A model generated the notes under the pieces. The model ran no database searches, was not told the origin of the DNA, and worked only from the letters and a program-made list of their open reading frames with translations. From NCBI RefSeq assembly GCF_000276665.1, contig NW_004955438.1, positions 11,661,319 through 11,725,318 on the forward strand: 64,000 nucleotides of DNA. The letters run 5' to 3'. Shown piece after piece: positions 20,336-32,475 of the stretch; position 1 is the stretch's first letter; each line of letters starts with the position of its first letter. The DNA is from Chinchilla lanigera. Lineage: Eukaryota > Chordata > Mammalia > Rodentia > Chinchillidae. The translations under genes were made by a program, and so were the position numbers.

Positions 20336-22039
20336 AAAAGCTTTCATTTTAGGAACCAAGGCTGGCTGTGGCAGCTGCTTCTGCCTCTTACATGATGGAA
20401 CTGTTTACAACATTGGGAGAAATCACTAATCCACACCTCTCCCAGCACAGACTGGTGTACCTAGGAGAGAGAAAAAAGCTACTAAGGTGCAAAACCAAGC
20501 TATGCCCGCTGTGCTGCCCAAAGAGGGATTTTAGTGAAGGTCCCACTGATAAGCAAACACATTAACAGGCCCTCAGATAAGTCTGGAGCTCAGTAGAGCT
20601 AGAAAACTCACGTTTTCTCCTTGCAAAAGTACTTGGAAATTGAGTGGTAAAGGAGGGAGGAAAAAGTAGGAAAGGAAGGAGACCTCAGAAAGTGGGCATG
20701 AAAGATTTGGAAGAAGAAAATGGGCTTAGCAATGGAGCTGAGAGGAGAAAAGCAATACAGGAGTGAGTTCTCTGGTTGGGAAAGACTAAATACGTGCAAA
20801 CAGAGAGGCCTGCTGTTCAAACTCTTACCTGTGGTGTTATGATGTATTCCCCCTTCAGTATTCCCAACAGTCGGTAAAGTCTGCTATATACCAATGCCTT
20901 GTGTTAATGGTATGCCCTGGCAGGGGTGGGTGGGGGTTCCACACGGGGACAATGCAATCAGGAACAGATCAGCAATGTGAGATGAGAGAAAATCTTCAGT
21001 AATTCAGAGAAGCTTGAATCCAGAAGAGAATAAGAAAATATCAACCACCTCCTTCACTCCCCATAAAGCCTTCTCGAGATTGAAAGAACCATGGTTGCCT
21101 ATAACTGCATGAGCAGCAGCATTTGAATGCACTTGAACTGAATCTCAAAGGGCAGGGGACCTCTGGTGACATCTAAGGTATAAGGAGATAGCAATAGTCA
21201 AGGCTGATATCTAAAAACTTCAGCAAGAGGTAGGCATGGGCACCAACCATCAGAATTGCCTGCTGGTCTATGTACTATTGTACTACATGATCAATATCAG
21301 AGCTGCTAATACCTATGTCATAGAGGAGCAAAAATACAATAACGTATGTACAAATTCAGCATTTGTAAGTTCTTAACAAATGCTAGTACCTACTCCTTCC
21401 TTTTAAGGAGAAAAGGGCCAACAGGACTGAACAGTCTTGGGGAGATGGGCTGGAAAATAGTTTAGAATTTGAAAAGGCGTCCAGAGTTCTGTCATCCCCC
21501 ATCCCTGCTACTCCACCTGTGTTTTGAAGGTAAAAGAAAGGGAAGGAGATGTTCCCCTTTATGCCTATGGACCACCCCATTCCTAGGCAGAGAGGAGAGC
21601 CAGGCTGGGGCTCCAGCAGCATACAAAGAGAAAATGGGTGCTTGATTATATGTGTTACCCCAAAGTTAGTGTCCAGAGACGGAACTTTTATGTTTTCAAG
21701 ATGTATTTATTTAAGAAATCTAGAATAGTTTACATAAAAGAGGAAGATTTATTGGGTCCCATAAAGGAAAAATACCAAGAATTACAAGGTTTTCAGTCTC
21801 AGTAGGACTCAGGAATCCTCTGGGCACTACTATCCTCCATTTTGACTTTTCTTGGGGCTCTGTGTAGTGACAAGATGAATCACTTGGCCAATATCCTTCA
21901 CATTTATGTTCCTGTCCCATCCTTGAACCAATCACTGTGGCCACGGGAACTAAATACACTGATAGGCGTAGCCTTGTCTGGGGCCTGTACCATCTCTGAC
22001 TTCCCATCAACCTGTTCTTTTTCCCTCTAGTCTGTCCCA
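20336..22039. other. Mostly unassigned DNA
   Basis: About 1.7 kb without a clear element. A purine-rich stretch lies at 20640-20760. The part around 21880-22010 (CCAATCACTGTGGCC) has the look of an old repeat that I could not name. Confidence 0.3.
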
Positions 22040-22433
22040 GCCACATTAGCTCTTTGTTCCTCAGACATCCCAGGCTTGCACTGCCTGAGGGCCTTTGCAC
22101 TTGTTCTTCTTCAGAACTCTGTGTAGTTCCTTCCCACATCTCCTTCAAGTCTACGCTCAGAGGTCATCTTCCCAGAGAGACCCCCTGGATCTCAAAATTG
22201 AATCCACACTGGTGTCCTTATCCTCTCTCATTCATCCAGAACACATTTAACCGTCAGATGATTACCAAAACAATAGGCAAATACATAGCATATGAGTTTC
22301 ACTCCCTCTCACACCAGCAGAAAGTCAATTCCATGAGGCCAAAGGCTTTTGTCCATCCTGCTCACTGCTGTATCCCCAGGCCCTGCAATAATGCTGGGCA
22401 CATAACATATGTTTAATGAACTGCTGAATGCGT
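22040..22433 (+). mobile_element. L2 LINE, 3' region
   Basis: GAGGGCCTTTGCACTTGTTC, CACATCTCCTTCAAGTCTACG, CTCAGAGGTCATCTTCCC, GTCAATTCCATGAGGCC and CACTGCTGTATCCCCAGGCC ... GGGCACATAACATATGTTTAATG form a textbook L2 3' end. Confidence 0.8.
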
Positions 22434-22693
22434 AATGAGTAATGAGGTGACAGGTAGATCTGGGAGGTGAGTAGGGTCCCCACTCAAAAGCCAGGGATTA
22501 AGGTCAAGGTCAAGCACCAGTGTGTCCTGAGTAAACGGAGGGAGAGGTAACTATCTGAAGGAGAGTGACTGCCAGCTTGACCTCCACAACAGAGGTCCGA
22601 CTCCCCTTCCTCTCTGTGACACACACACAAGCCGTCTCTCTCTGGCTTCCACCTCAGAGTTGCAGCTGGTGCTGCCTGAAGCTGTCCCCCACC

Positions 22694-22695
<2 letters not shown>

Positions 22696-22735
<40 letters not shown>
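22696..22735. repeat. (TG)n microsatellite
   Basis: About 20 TG units followed by GCGCAC. Several apparent open frames here are translations of this run. Confidence 0.95.
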
Positions 22736-22738
<3 letters not shown>

Positions 22739-22969
22739 ACACCCCATCCTTCCAGTCCCAGCCCAAACCAGCCCAGGAGCAGGGGTAGAACTTGAGTCCT
22801 CCGTTGTCCACCAGGGCCCGTGTGGATCTGGATCTGTTTCAGCCTTGCTCTATCAACTCCAGTCCCTTTGTTCCCTCCTCCCCTCCACGCTGCCCTGCTT
22901 TGTGCCTTTTCACATGACCATCAATAAAGGCCAGGCTTTGGGAATATTATCAGAGCCCTGATTGCAACC

Positions 22970-23235
22970 TCTAACATTGTAATCCACGGGGTTGAGAGGA
23001 GCATTAGTACATCCCGGATAAATTAATTCAGTGTATAAGTAAGCGCTTTGAAGCCGGCATATTGCTCGGCTTTTGAAGCTTCAGCCTTGTTTAGATTACT
23101 TGATTAAAGTGGGTCCAAAGCTTCGACGATCAATATATTTTGCTTAAGAGCAATGTTGCTACAGAAGCAGATTTAATTGCATCTGTGGTACCCTGTGTTG
23201 CAGACAGCTCTTTAGAATATAATGAGATATTACAG
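22970..23235. other. Candidate conserved regulatory element
   Basis: No repeat character. AT-rich yet with CpGs kept (CCCGGATAAATTAATTCAG, AAGCGCTTTGAAGCCGGC, GCTTCGACGATCAATATA). It is dense in homeobox/POU-like cores (TAAATTAATT, GATTACTTGATTAAAG, GATTTAATTGCATC). It has the composition of deeply conserved developmental enhancers, but conservation itself was not tested. Confidence 0.35.
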
Positions 23236-23999
23236 AGCCAAAAACCGAGGGCAGGAGGGAGGGAAGAGGGGCAAGTATTCAAGACACCAACCTGGAAATT
23301 CAGGAGACGCGTATTTGCAAGACGCATGCATAAATAACTCTTGAAAATGAAAATCTGGGAAAAATAAAGATGGCAAACACTGCTTATAAAATCTTGGCAT
23401 GCATGACATGGGAGGAAAACCTCAGTTATATGGCTGGTTTGGGGATGGATTTGTGGGTTGTGACTGAGGGAACCTATTATGTCCTAATAATGTGATATTT
23501 TTAGAATGACAGGCTAGCACTTCATCAAAGTCATTGTGGTTAATGAGAGGGTTGACCTACCGGTCCCCACAAGGCAGGAGAAAGACAACATCTCCAACCT
23601 CAGGGACATTCTAGTGAGTCAGCTACCAGGGCCCACATAGGTGACCAGAATGGCTGGGAAGAGAGAAAGTAATACGTATGCCAGTCCTACTGTGGGTTAA
23701 CTATTGCTTGAGGAGTTCAACATTTTTATATTTTACTACATTAACTATTAATTCAATGCTATTGCATGGATGTCACCATGCCCATTTTATTGGATATGCA
23801 GGCTGGGATGGAAGCTAAGGTAGGATTTGAGTTTCTCTAACTCTCAGAGTCATACTCTGCTCCTTCAAGTCTCCATCTGGCCACTAACTACCTGTGGCAA
23901 ACATTTGTACGTTATTTAACTAGTCAGACCCACTGTTTTCTCCACTGTAACATGAAGGGAATTCTAAGTTTTCTTCTGACGCAAAACCTTTGGTCTAGA
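23236..23999. other. No recognisable feature
   Basis: Unique-looking DNA. A weak MIR-like tail may lie at 23890-23960 (TTTAACTAGTCAGACCC). No gene is supported. Confidence 0.3.
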
Positions 24000-24190
24000 A
24001 CAATGGCAGCCTGAAAGTCAGGCAAACTGTCCCAGCCTGCAACATCAATCAGCTATGTGTTGGGGGGGTAACCACTTCTCTCTCTGCTGTGCTTACCCAT
24101 TTATAACAAGGGGTAATGATTCCCACCCAGCTTGGGGGAAGCAGCAAATGAGATATCAGGTGAGGGAGACTTTTAATAACTTATAGATAC
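24000..24190 (-). mobile_element. MIR SINE (reversed, diverged)
   Basis: AGTCAGGCAAACTGTCCC, ATCAGCTATGTGTTGGG, TAACCACTTCTCTCTC, CCCATTTATAACAAGGGG and TAATGATTCCCACCC follow the reversed MIR order. Confidence 0.5.
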
Positions 24191-25009
24191 AACACAAATG
24201 AGTTTATTTAAATATTTTAATCATATGGACCAAAAGCTCCTCTGAAAGAGGCTACTCTATGATAGCATCCGAAGCCAGATCGAGCCATGGCAGAGTTCAA
24301 AAACCAACTGGTCACAGGAGAAGAGCCCTGGACCTGCCAACAGTCATAGCTTCCCAAAACATTGAGGTTCATACCTCAATTCTGAATCCTCTGCATGAGA
24401 CCTGGAGGTCTTGTGACTTTTCCTTTCTAAGCGAAGCCTAATTTTCTTGGGAGACAAGGCTGGGACAGGGAGAGGCATAAGGAGAAAGACCACCAACAAG
24501 CAGCTGAGGAGAGGCCGCCTCCCCAGCAGCTTCCCACGGAGGCCGTCTGGGCATCAGACACATCCTCCCCTTCACAGCTTGCAGCAGCTGATAGAGTGTG
24601 GGGGCTCCAGAAGCCTCCATCCCTTAAGTTTTCATGTCAAATATTTTTATTTATGTTGCAACAAAATGACACAGCGCCATATGCCCATGAATCAGACCCA
24701 GTACAGACTCTGCAGATTCGCTTCCCAGTGGAGTTGAGCTGAGAACAGACTTCAGAAAACCCAGTGGAGGACATGTGCTGCACTCCCTCACCAGAAGAAA
24801 GTGGGGGACTCTTGGTGTTTGTTTTAAGCTTCTTAAAATGAGGATAACAGAGTGAGCCAGTCTTTCCTGAGAACTCATTTAATCACATTCAGTGTTTCAA
24901 GTACATTAGTTTTGAAATCAAAGACCTGAAAGACCTCTTTCAGACTTTGGACTCAACACCATTTTTGTGTATCTGGTAGTACCATTGCTTTCCACCACAG
25001 AAGCTGAAA

Positions 25010-25115
25010 TGGCCAGCCTTTCCCAGACTCCCTTGCAGCTAGGACATGGGTATATGACATTGGTTCAACTCATCAGATGTAGAGATGATTCAAACCAGAG
25101 TTTGAATCCAGGGCT
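25010..25115 (+). mobile_element. Ancient interspersed repeat, same type as 1485-1700
   Basis: CAGCCTTTCCCAGACTCCC, TTGCAGCTAGGACATGGG and ATGACATTGGTTCAACTCATC share motif order with 1485-1700. Family not named. Confidence 0.3.
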
Positions 25116-25340
25116 AGCAAAATGAGGAAGCATGAACAACACAAGACACAGCAAGATGGTGTTGTGGGACTGGGATGGTATCTGTGCTGGTGGTGTTGGT
25201 GATGCCAGCTATTGTGGGTGATACTTAACAGTGGCCAAGCAATTGTCCTGCAAACTAATATTGCAGCATGACTGGGGGACTGCTTCCGTGTGCACAATTC
25301 AGCTGGGTCTCCAACCTCTTCAGCTCTCTTTGAATTAATC

Positions 25341-25865
25341 TCCCTATGGTTTGATATGTCCCCCAAAGTACATGTCTTTGCAACTTAATGCCCAATGTAA
25401 AAGCGTTGGAAGATGAGGCCTAATGAAGTGATTAGGTCACGAAGGCTCTGTATTCATGAATGAATTAATGCCATTATCATGAAACGAGGTAATTATCTTG
25501 AAACTGGGCTTGTTATAAAGCCAGTTCAGCCACTTCTTACTCTCCTGCTCACTCTCCCATGATTTGTTACACGTTTACCTTCCACTATGAGATGATGGTA
25601 GCAAAGAGAACTTCACTAGATATAATTCCTCCACCTTGGACTTCCCAACTTCCAGCTTCATGAAGATGACTACATTTTTGTTCATTATAAATTACTTAGT
25701 CTTACGGCTGGGGATGTAGCTCAGTGGCACAGCACCTGCCTGGCAAGTGCAAGGTCCTGAGCTCAGTCCCCCGTACCAAAAAAAAAGCAGCAAACAAACC
25801 ACAACTGTATATAAATTGCCTAGTTTTAAGTATTCTGTTCTAGCAGTACAAAATGGAATAAAACA
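25341..25865 (+). mobile_element. MaLR LTR split by an ID element
   Basis: CCCTATGGTTTGATATGTCC, ATGCCCAATGTAAAAGCG, GATGAGGCCTAATGAAG, TTCACTAGATATAATTCC, GGACTTCCCAACTTCC, then the ID, then TTTTAAGTATTCTGTTC and AATGGAATAAAACA. A plausible 5-bp TSD is TAATC (25336-25340) and TATTC (25866-25870). Confidence 0.7.
25705..25810 (+). mobile_element. ID SINE inserted in the LTR
   Basis: GGCTGGGGATGTAGCTCAG, CAAGTGCAAGGTCCTGAGC and an A-rich tail interspersed with GCAGCAAACAAACC make an ID. The imperfect 18-bp TSD is ATAAATTACTTAGTCTTA (25687-25704) and ATAAATTGCCTAGTTTTA (25811-25828), with three differences, all transitions. Confidence 0.85.
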
Positions 25866-26474
25866 TATTCCTTTGGTTTACATTTCTGAGGCTTCCTCTG
25901 AGGAACTTGCACGGCTACAGAATGCAAGTTAGAAAGCAGGGACTAAGTGCTGGCTCCTCTGAACCTCAGTAAGATGGAGCAGTTGGATCTACAATCTCAG
26001 CCTCACCCAGCTCTTACACACCATGACAGGTGAGGACAACCGTGATGCAAGGATGGCCTGTGTGAGGTAGCTCATGCTAGGTGTTCAGTGAGACCTCAGT
26101 TTTGTCCTCCCCATTCTACTCCCCACCATTTCGCTCATTGGTGAAGCTATGGATTTCATAAAGCTTCAGTGTCCTCCTCTTGAAAATGGAAACGAGTCTA
26201 ATATCTATGACACTGAGTCTAGTAAGGATTAAATATTCCATGTAAAGAGTTCAATAAGCACTAGGTCTAAGTCAGCACAAGAATAGTTTTATGCAAAGAA
26301 ATGCCTTGAACATTCTTCCAAAATGAATTCATGCAAAGCAAATTAGGCTTTCATGTTTACTTAAAACAATAATGTACTTGCCCCCCACCCTGCACAGAAA
26401 GTACATTTTAAGGCTGGTATTCATTTTTCATGTTTTACCTCTTTTGTGCTTCTCAGCCACCTTGACTCAGTACT
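25866..26474. other. No recognisable feature
   Basis: Unassigned DNA. A faint MIR-like piece may lie at 26160-26270. Confidence 0.3.
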
Positions 26475-26808
26475 CTAACACAAAATACTATAGACTCACT
26501 AGCTTATAAACAACAGAGATTTATGTTTCATCGTTCTCCAGCTGGGAAATCCAAGGTCAAGGCACCAGCAGATTCACTGCCTGGTGGGAGCCCACTTTCT
26601 TGTTCATAGGTGGCACCTTCTCACTCTGTTCTCACATGGTAAAAGGGACAAAGGAGCTTTCTCGGACCTGTTTTTTAAGGGCACTAATCTGACACATGAG
26701 GGGTCTTCCTTCATCATTTAATTACTCCCAAAGGCCTCATTTCCCAAAACCTGAATGGTAAAGATTTTGACATGGATGTGGGGAAGACACAGCACTCAGA
26801 CCGTAGCA
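26475..26808 (-). mobile_element. MLT1/MaLR LTR (reversed)
   Basis: AACACAAAATACTATAGACTC, ATAAACAACAGAGATTTATG, TCCAGCTGGGAAATCCAAGG, CTGTTCTCACATGG, AGGGCACTAATCTGACAC and GACACAGCACTCAGACCGTAGCA give a reversed MaLR LTR ending in CA at 26808. Confidence 0.65.
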
Positions 26809-26821
26809 TACTGTATGCCAA

Positions 26822-26940
26822 ACAAATACTCTTATCCCTGTTTTACAAACCTAACAACCAGGGCTTAGAAAACAATGACTTACCCAAGGTCAACGAACTC
26901 AGCAGAGGAGGGCAGGATCAGAAACCCAGGTGTCTTTATT
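26822..26940 (+). mobile_element. MIR SINE
   Basis: TCTTATCCCTGTTTTACAAAC, AATGACTTACCCAAGGTCAAC and GAGGGCAGGATCAGAAACCC are the MIR core and 3' part. Confidence 0.65.
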
Positions 26941-27324
26941 CAGCATCTTTCCTACCAACGTGTGGGCCCCAAACAAGTAAAATTACTTTTTGCTACAGTG
27001 GTTTCTGTCCAGATGGTTTCTGGGAACCCATGGAATCTACTTAGAGCTGAAAGAAGCTCTGCTCCTGGGCTTCCCAGCTGGAAATTCTCTGTATTTGCAC
27101 AAGATAATCCGAGTTGGTGACACTCACTTGCCACCAAGAGTTCCAACTGGTACAGGACGATCGCCGCTAAGGTTGTCTCCATTTATTTCTTCCACTCGAC
27201 AGCCACCCGCTGAATTACTGTGATGTGCCAGGAGCCATGTGGAGCTATCATTATGAGTTGGGTCCAGTCCTGCCTTCAGAATGCAGCCACCCCATGAGCT
27301 AGGGGGTGACAGATGCTCCTGCTT

Positions 27325-27405
27325 CTGTCTTTCAGACTAGCAAACCTAGACTCAGAGAGACTGAAGGACTTTGCTCAGGGTCATAGTAGTATAGTGGCAG
27401 AGTGA
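27325..27405 (+). mobile_element. MIR SINE fragment
   Basis: CAGACTAGCAAACCTAGACTC, AGAGAGACTGAAGGACTTTGC and CAGGGTCATAGTAGTATAG suggest the MIR core. Confidence 0.4.
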
Positions 27406-28914
27406 AGGAAAAAACCCCAGCAGAGAATTTTCTACAGAGAATATTACTTCCCCTTTGGAGGCCACAGTTGACTGATGAGGGGACAACTCAACCACAAGTC
27501 TCCGGGGTTGCCTCTACCCCTCGGAATCCAATAAAGGCTGAAAGAATAAATAAGTTCCAGACAGGCTTAGAGGAGCTCACATGAATGATAAAGCCAGAAT
27601 GAGTTATTACAGGGCAAGTCAAAGAGGCTCACATCCCTAACCTTTAGAAACTGACTTCACTGGAGGCAACTACTGTGTTCTTTCCTCAAAGCATCTCTGG
27701 CTACTACTGTCAGAGACAGAACAAAGAACAGACCAAACTATTCTGTTCTCATTTAGTGGGTCTTATATATGAAAGGTTTTGGTCTTTACCTCCCTCAAGA
27801 AATAAGATCCAAATGCCTCAGAACTTACAGTCAGGAAGCTGAATCCCTTGTAGGATAGAAGGAATGGTAGGGGCGAAAGAGATTTGCTCCTGAGGTGAGT
27901 CAAACAAACAGAAATCCCCTACTTGGGCCTTTTCTTCCAGCCCCAGAGGTAGTACCTATAGTTGGGATGAGAACAAAGAAGGAGGTTGTGGCAGCACAAA
28001 GGCACACATCACATCCCCTAGCCATCACCATGGTAACGGCACAGTCCCTGTGAAGCTGGGAAGAGGACACTGTTTCCATCGCCATTTTCTGCCTCACAAC
28101 CTGAGTGGCAGTCTCTAGGTCGCAGGGAAAACTGGAAACAGCTGTCCAAATACCTAGGCTCAGCTCTGTCCCAAGGCACCTTTGTGTCTGTGTCACTTCA
28201 CCCTCTGTCCCTTCTCCAAACCTTCTCAAACATATTCCCACAATAGAAGACTCCTTCCTTCTGTCTCCCAGAAAACAATTAGTGACTTACTTTTCAATCT
28301 TACCATCTCCCGGAATAGCTGAACTGGGAGCCTCAGGTGTCATCTGTTTCAGACCCTCCTCTCTATTTTTCAGAGAAGAGGAACACCTGGCAGGTCACAT
28401 GACTTGCCAAAGTCCTGTTGTTGGTCTGTGACCAGAACACAGATTCCTGGCTTCAGACAACAATCTGGAATCTCCATGCCTCCCATTTTTCACACATCCA
28501 ATAAAGCCCATTTGCCGAGCTTACCTTCTATTTCTTCCCTCCTCAGTGCTCCTTTCTGACCAAAGAAAGAAGCCAGGCCCCAAAGGCCCCTCCCTCCCAC
28601 ACACTCCCACTGTGTTTCTCACCAGCAGTGGGTGCAGGGTGGGAGGGGGCAGCTGTGTCCACTGCAATATCTTCAGAAAAGAAGCCAGCTGAAGAAAGAC
28701 ATCTCAGACAACAGCAGCACCAAATTATATTTTGAGACATTTATAAGAATTCTAAAACAAAAGGCAACCAGGGGTATTGAAATTTTAATTTATTAGAATC
28801 GGTTTTAAAACGTTTCAAAAATTTAAGAACTCTCCATTTTCAGGTTTTTTGGTTTTTTTGGTAGTATAATGATTTCCACTTCTTCCACTCTGTTTTCATA
28901 ACCCATAGAAGGCC
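27406..28914. other. No recognisable feature
   Basis: About 1.5 kb. A possible MIR-like piece lies near 28360-28440. Open frames of up to 113 codons (27900-28241, minus) show no domain. Confidence 0.3.
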
Positions 28915-29060
28915 TAGAAGCTCACTTAATCCTCAGAACACTCTCAGGGAGTAAGTAATAGTATTATCCTCACTTAGTAAATGAAGCAACTGAGGCAGAA
29001 AGATTTATTCATTTGCTGAAGATTGCATGGCTGGTGAGTAGCTGGGGTTGGAGGGCAGGC
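28915..29060 (+). mobile_element. MIR SINE
   Basis: CTCACTTAATCCTCAGAAC, TAGTATTATCCTCACTTAG, TAAATGAAGCAACTGAGGC and ATTGCATGGCTGGTGAGTAGC follow the MIR consensus closely. Confidence 0.75.
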
Positions 29061-30639
29061 AGCCTTATGATACCTCACACAAACAGAGCAATGTCATGTG
29101 ACAGGGTGAGAGATGGCCTGGCTTCAAAGGCGACACTTTGAAAAGAGGGAGACAAAGATTCTCATCATTGAAGAGACCTTTGAGGATATCAGGACCTATT
29201 TCCCATGAGAGTTCCAAGTCCTCATTTCAGATACTTTTATGAACCAGGAATTTCTGCCTTCTGTTAAGTAAAAATATCTCCCCCTGCAAGGGGTGCATAC
29301 TTGGGACCAACACCATTGTCAAAAGCAAGAAAGCATCCAGGGTTGCAGGCCCAGATCCAGCCTCCCAGTGAAAACTCTGCCTTTACTCTTCCTCTTTTTG
29401 AACACCTGTTCAGAGCACAGGGGTCCCTACATCTGGGCTCCATATTTCTAGGATGAGGAAGAGAGTATCTAAACCAACATCAGTGACTACACGCTAAAAG
29501 AATCCTGCTGCCAGGATTCTTAGGCCCCTATTCCTGGCAACCTGCTGCTGCCTGTTACCAGCAAGGGCCAGCAAGGCAGCAGAGGCTCATCCTGATACAC
29601 AGGTGCCAATCTCCTTGTCAGCCCTAGCATCACACAAAAACAAGCAGACACTGGCAAAGCAGAATTGGGCCATGTGCCAGGATGGACTGGGCCAGCCCGA
29701 GACTCACTGATACACCTCCCTCCTCTGCATGGTGGCCTTTCTTTCCAGTGCACCGGAAAGTCCCTGCAGCCCTGTCTGCTGTGAGGATAGACCCTCTAGC
29801 CATCACTACTAGGCTGAGCCTCCTTTAGAACTTAAGGAAATCTTTTGGTGAAATGTAGTTTTGCATTCCATACTCCAGCACCTCCTAGACTGGGGATTCC
29901 TTGGAGAAAAGAATCAGATCCAATTTACCTTCACATTTCTTAGATCAAATGTTTATCAAGTTTGAGCAAATATTTATCAAATCTAATTTGGTCATCAATT
30001 TAAATCTTGATAATTTTTAAAAAGATGTGTTTTAAAAAGAAAAAAATGCAACATGGAAAAGCAAGATGAATGAAAAAGCATAAGAAAGTATAATTTAAAA
30101 CTTAGAAGGGGTATTAGAGTTGCCTGTCCAAAGCATGGCAATTAGATTGTATATGGATTTCTATTTCATGCCAGACATTAATAATCAATCTTGGCATTTC
30201 ATCCCGATCGGACATTACTAGTCAAACACAGAGGTCTTTCCAACCATCCAGATTCAGTTCTGGACAAAGTTTTCAAAATATTCTCAACACAATGCCCCAC
30301 TTCAGTATCGTTGATATTTGAATTAAAACCAAATCCCAGCCCTAACTTCTTAATTAAAGATGAATTTCTCGGAGATTTGCTTCAGATGGTTTGTTCCAGG
30401 CTAGTTCCAGTATTTGGATCTTTTGATGACTTAGCCCACAACTTCCCATACTGGTTTCTGAATGTGAGCACCTTGTAGGTAAGAAAGTGGGCAGAGTAGA
30501 TAAACAATAACAGGTACTCAACTACTGCAGAGAACACCTGTGGGAAAAAACCCACAACTTTCCGTGTGCAACCCATAATATCATATTGCAAATTTCAAAC
30601 ACACAAATAAAATTTATTTTAAAGAAGAAAGATTCACAT
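29061..30639. other. Mostly unassigned DNA
   Basis: The part 30120-30480 looks unique and possibly constrained (CATTTCATCCCGATCGGAC), with a 95-codon open frame on the plus strand that has no recognisable homology. I would not call it a gene. Confidence 0.3.
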
Positions 30640-30860
30640 TTATTATTTGGTTGTAGTATATGCCTTCAAAAGCAATGGGTGATCACTGTAGAAAATTTGA
30701 AAACACCTGAAAATATAAGGAAGTAAATGAAAATCTTCTGTATTCCCACCTCCTAAAGATTACCAGTGCTGACATTTTGATTTACGATTCTTATGTCTTT
30801 GGTGGAGAAAGTACGTATGAGCCAGAGTACATAAAAATATGCATATTGTAACAAAATTAG
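30640..30860. mobile_element. Possible old L1-type fragment
   Basis: GTAGAAAATTTGAAAACACC, TATTCCCACCTCCTAAAG and ATTACCAGTGCTGACATTTTG resemble a common old LINE segment ('aatcccaccacccagagataacc'). Tentative. Confidence 0.3.
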
Positions 30861-30870
30861 GATTTGGGAT

Positions 30871-31257
30871 TGTTATGTTTTGTGTCTGAATGTCCCCCCA
30901 AAGACTCATGCAGTCATGGGACAGACTTCTAGAGTTTATGATTGATTCATGGTTCAATGCTGGGATTATGGGTGTGAGTGCTGCACCGGCCCTGGGGCAG
31001 GTAGCTTGCACACAAGCCAGGGAAAGAGGCTTGCTCTCTCTGCTGCTACTCTTTCCATTTTGCTCTTGTTGCTTTTTCTGTCTTTCGCTGCCATGAACTA
31101 TTGCCCTCCACCATGTGATACTTCATTTTGGAGCCAGCCAAGTATGGACTGAAACCTGTAAGCTGTATAAACTGTAAGCTAAATAAACCTTTCCCTCTTT
31201 ATTTAATTTGGGTATTGGGTATTTTGTCTCAGCAAGGACAGAAAAGTAACCAAGACA
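30871..31257 (+). mobile_element. Rodent MaLR LTR, complete
   Basis: It begins TGTTATGTTTTGTGTCTG and ends GTAACCAAGACA. Internal marks are TTGCTCTTGTTGC, CGCTGCCATGAACTATTGCC, GCCAGCCAAGTATGGACTG, GAAACCTG, GCTAAATAAACC and TTGGGTATTTTGTCTCAGC. A perfect 5-bp TSD GGGAT lies at 30866-30870 and 31258-31262. It is the same subtype as 4383-4761. Confidence 0.88.
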
Positions 31258-31270
31258 GGGATATATATCT

Positions 31271-31272
<2 letters not shown>

Positions 31273-31303
<31 letters not shown>
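31273..31303. repeat. (AC)n microsatellite
   Basis: About 15 AC units just downstream of the LTR. Confidence 0.95.
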
Positions 31304-31305
<2 letters not shown>

Positions 31306-31934
31306 CATGCACACAAGCACATCTTTGTTTTTGAAACCTTCTGGCCATGCCCAGCATTGCTATGTGCATATAATGGTACAAAAGAGACGTTGGATGGAGA
31401 CACAGCTTCAAGCATCTGGGACAGAGGCAGACATATGCTGCTGCCCTCGCCTTTGATACTGCTGTATTTTCCTTCCTAGAGCCATTTAGTCAGAGTTGCA
31501 TCCTAATAGATTTATGTGTTAGCCCGTTAGCCAAGGACATCTTAAAATATATTCATCACTTGATATCCACAACAGATTGACTCCAGGATCCCCCTTGGAT
31601 TCCAAAACCCACAGACACCTAAGTCTTTTATATAAAATGGCTTTGTATTTACATACAACCTACACACATCCTCCCATATGCTTTAAATCACCTCTAGATT
31701 GCTTATCCCTAACACAATGTAAATATTATGTTGCTGCTAAATAGATTGTTTAGGGAATGATGACAAGAAAAAAGTCTATATGTGTTCAATGTAGATGCAA
31801 TCTTTTTCTCAAAATTTTTTGATCTGTGGTTGTTTGAATCTGTGGATGTGGAGCCCTGTGATACGGAGGTGGACTATATTAGCATACCCAGTACAGTAGT
31901 ATGTCGGTGGGAAACAAATGCTTTCACTTGGCTG

Positions 31935-32475
31935 GAAGAAGTGTACATTAATGTACTTTTGCAAGGATATTTGTCAATATGTATGAATAAATTTGAAAGC
32001 GTGTATTTCCTTTGCTTTAGCAATTCTGGCTAAAGAAATTACTTTAAGTAAATAGGAAATATGCAACAGAAAGGTACCCAGAAGCATTCGTTGTGATGGC
32101 AAAGAATTAAAAATCATTTAAGTAGCCAGCAATGTGATTAAAAATATATTAAACAGAATAGCTAAAGGTATATGTTTACAACATACTGCAAAATGACAGC
32201 ATGCAGGTTACAAAACAGTGTGGCGAGGCCAGTGCTATAATCGGGCACTTGCGAGTGTGTCTGGTAAGAATGTACATGTGTCTCTGGACAAGTGTGTTTG
32301 TGTGTGTGTGTGTGCTAGGCTAAAGGTACATACTGCAAAAGAGCAGCTTCCTTACGAGCAGCAGGGTGAGATGTTGGATGAGTGTTTTTCTTTGGGCTCT
32401 TCTGTATTTATCATCTTTTCATCAATGAATATGTATTTCTTCGGTAATTTGAAATTTAAAAAAAAATGTTTTTAA
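31935..32475 (+). mobile_element. Old L1 LINE, 3' end
   Basis: TTTAGCAATTCTGGCTAAAG, GTAGCCAGCAATGTGATTAAAAA, TGCAGGTTACAAAACAGTG, a (TG)n run at 32296-32315, GGCTCTTCTGTATTTATC and a terminal TTTAAAAAAAAATG follow the 3' end of an old mammalian L1. No intact ORF2 is present. Confidence 0.5.

Noticed and set aside
22484..22961. Several frames with Cys/Val or Thr/His runs
   Set aside because: They are translations of the (TG)n microsatellite.
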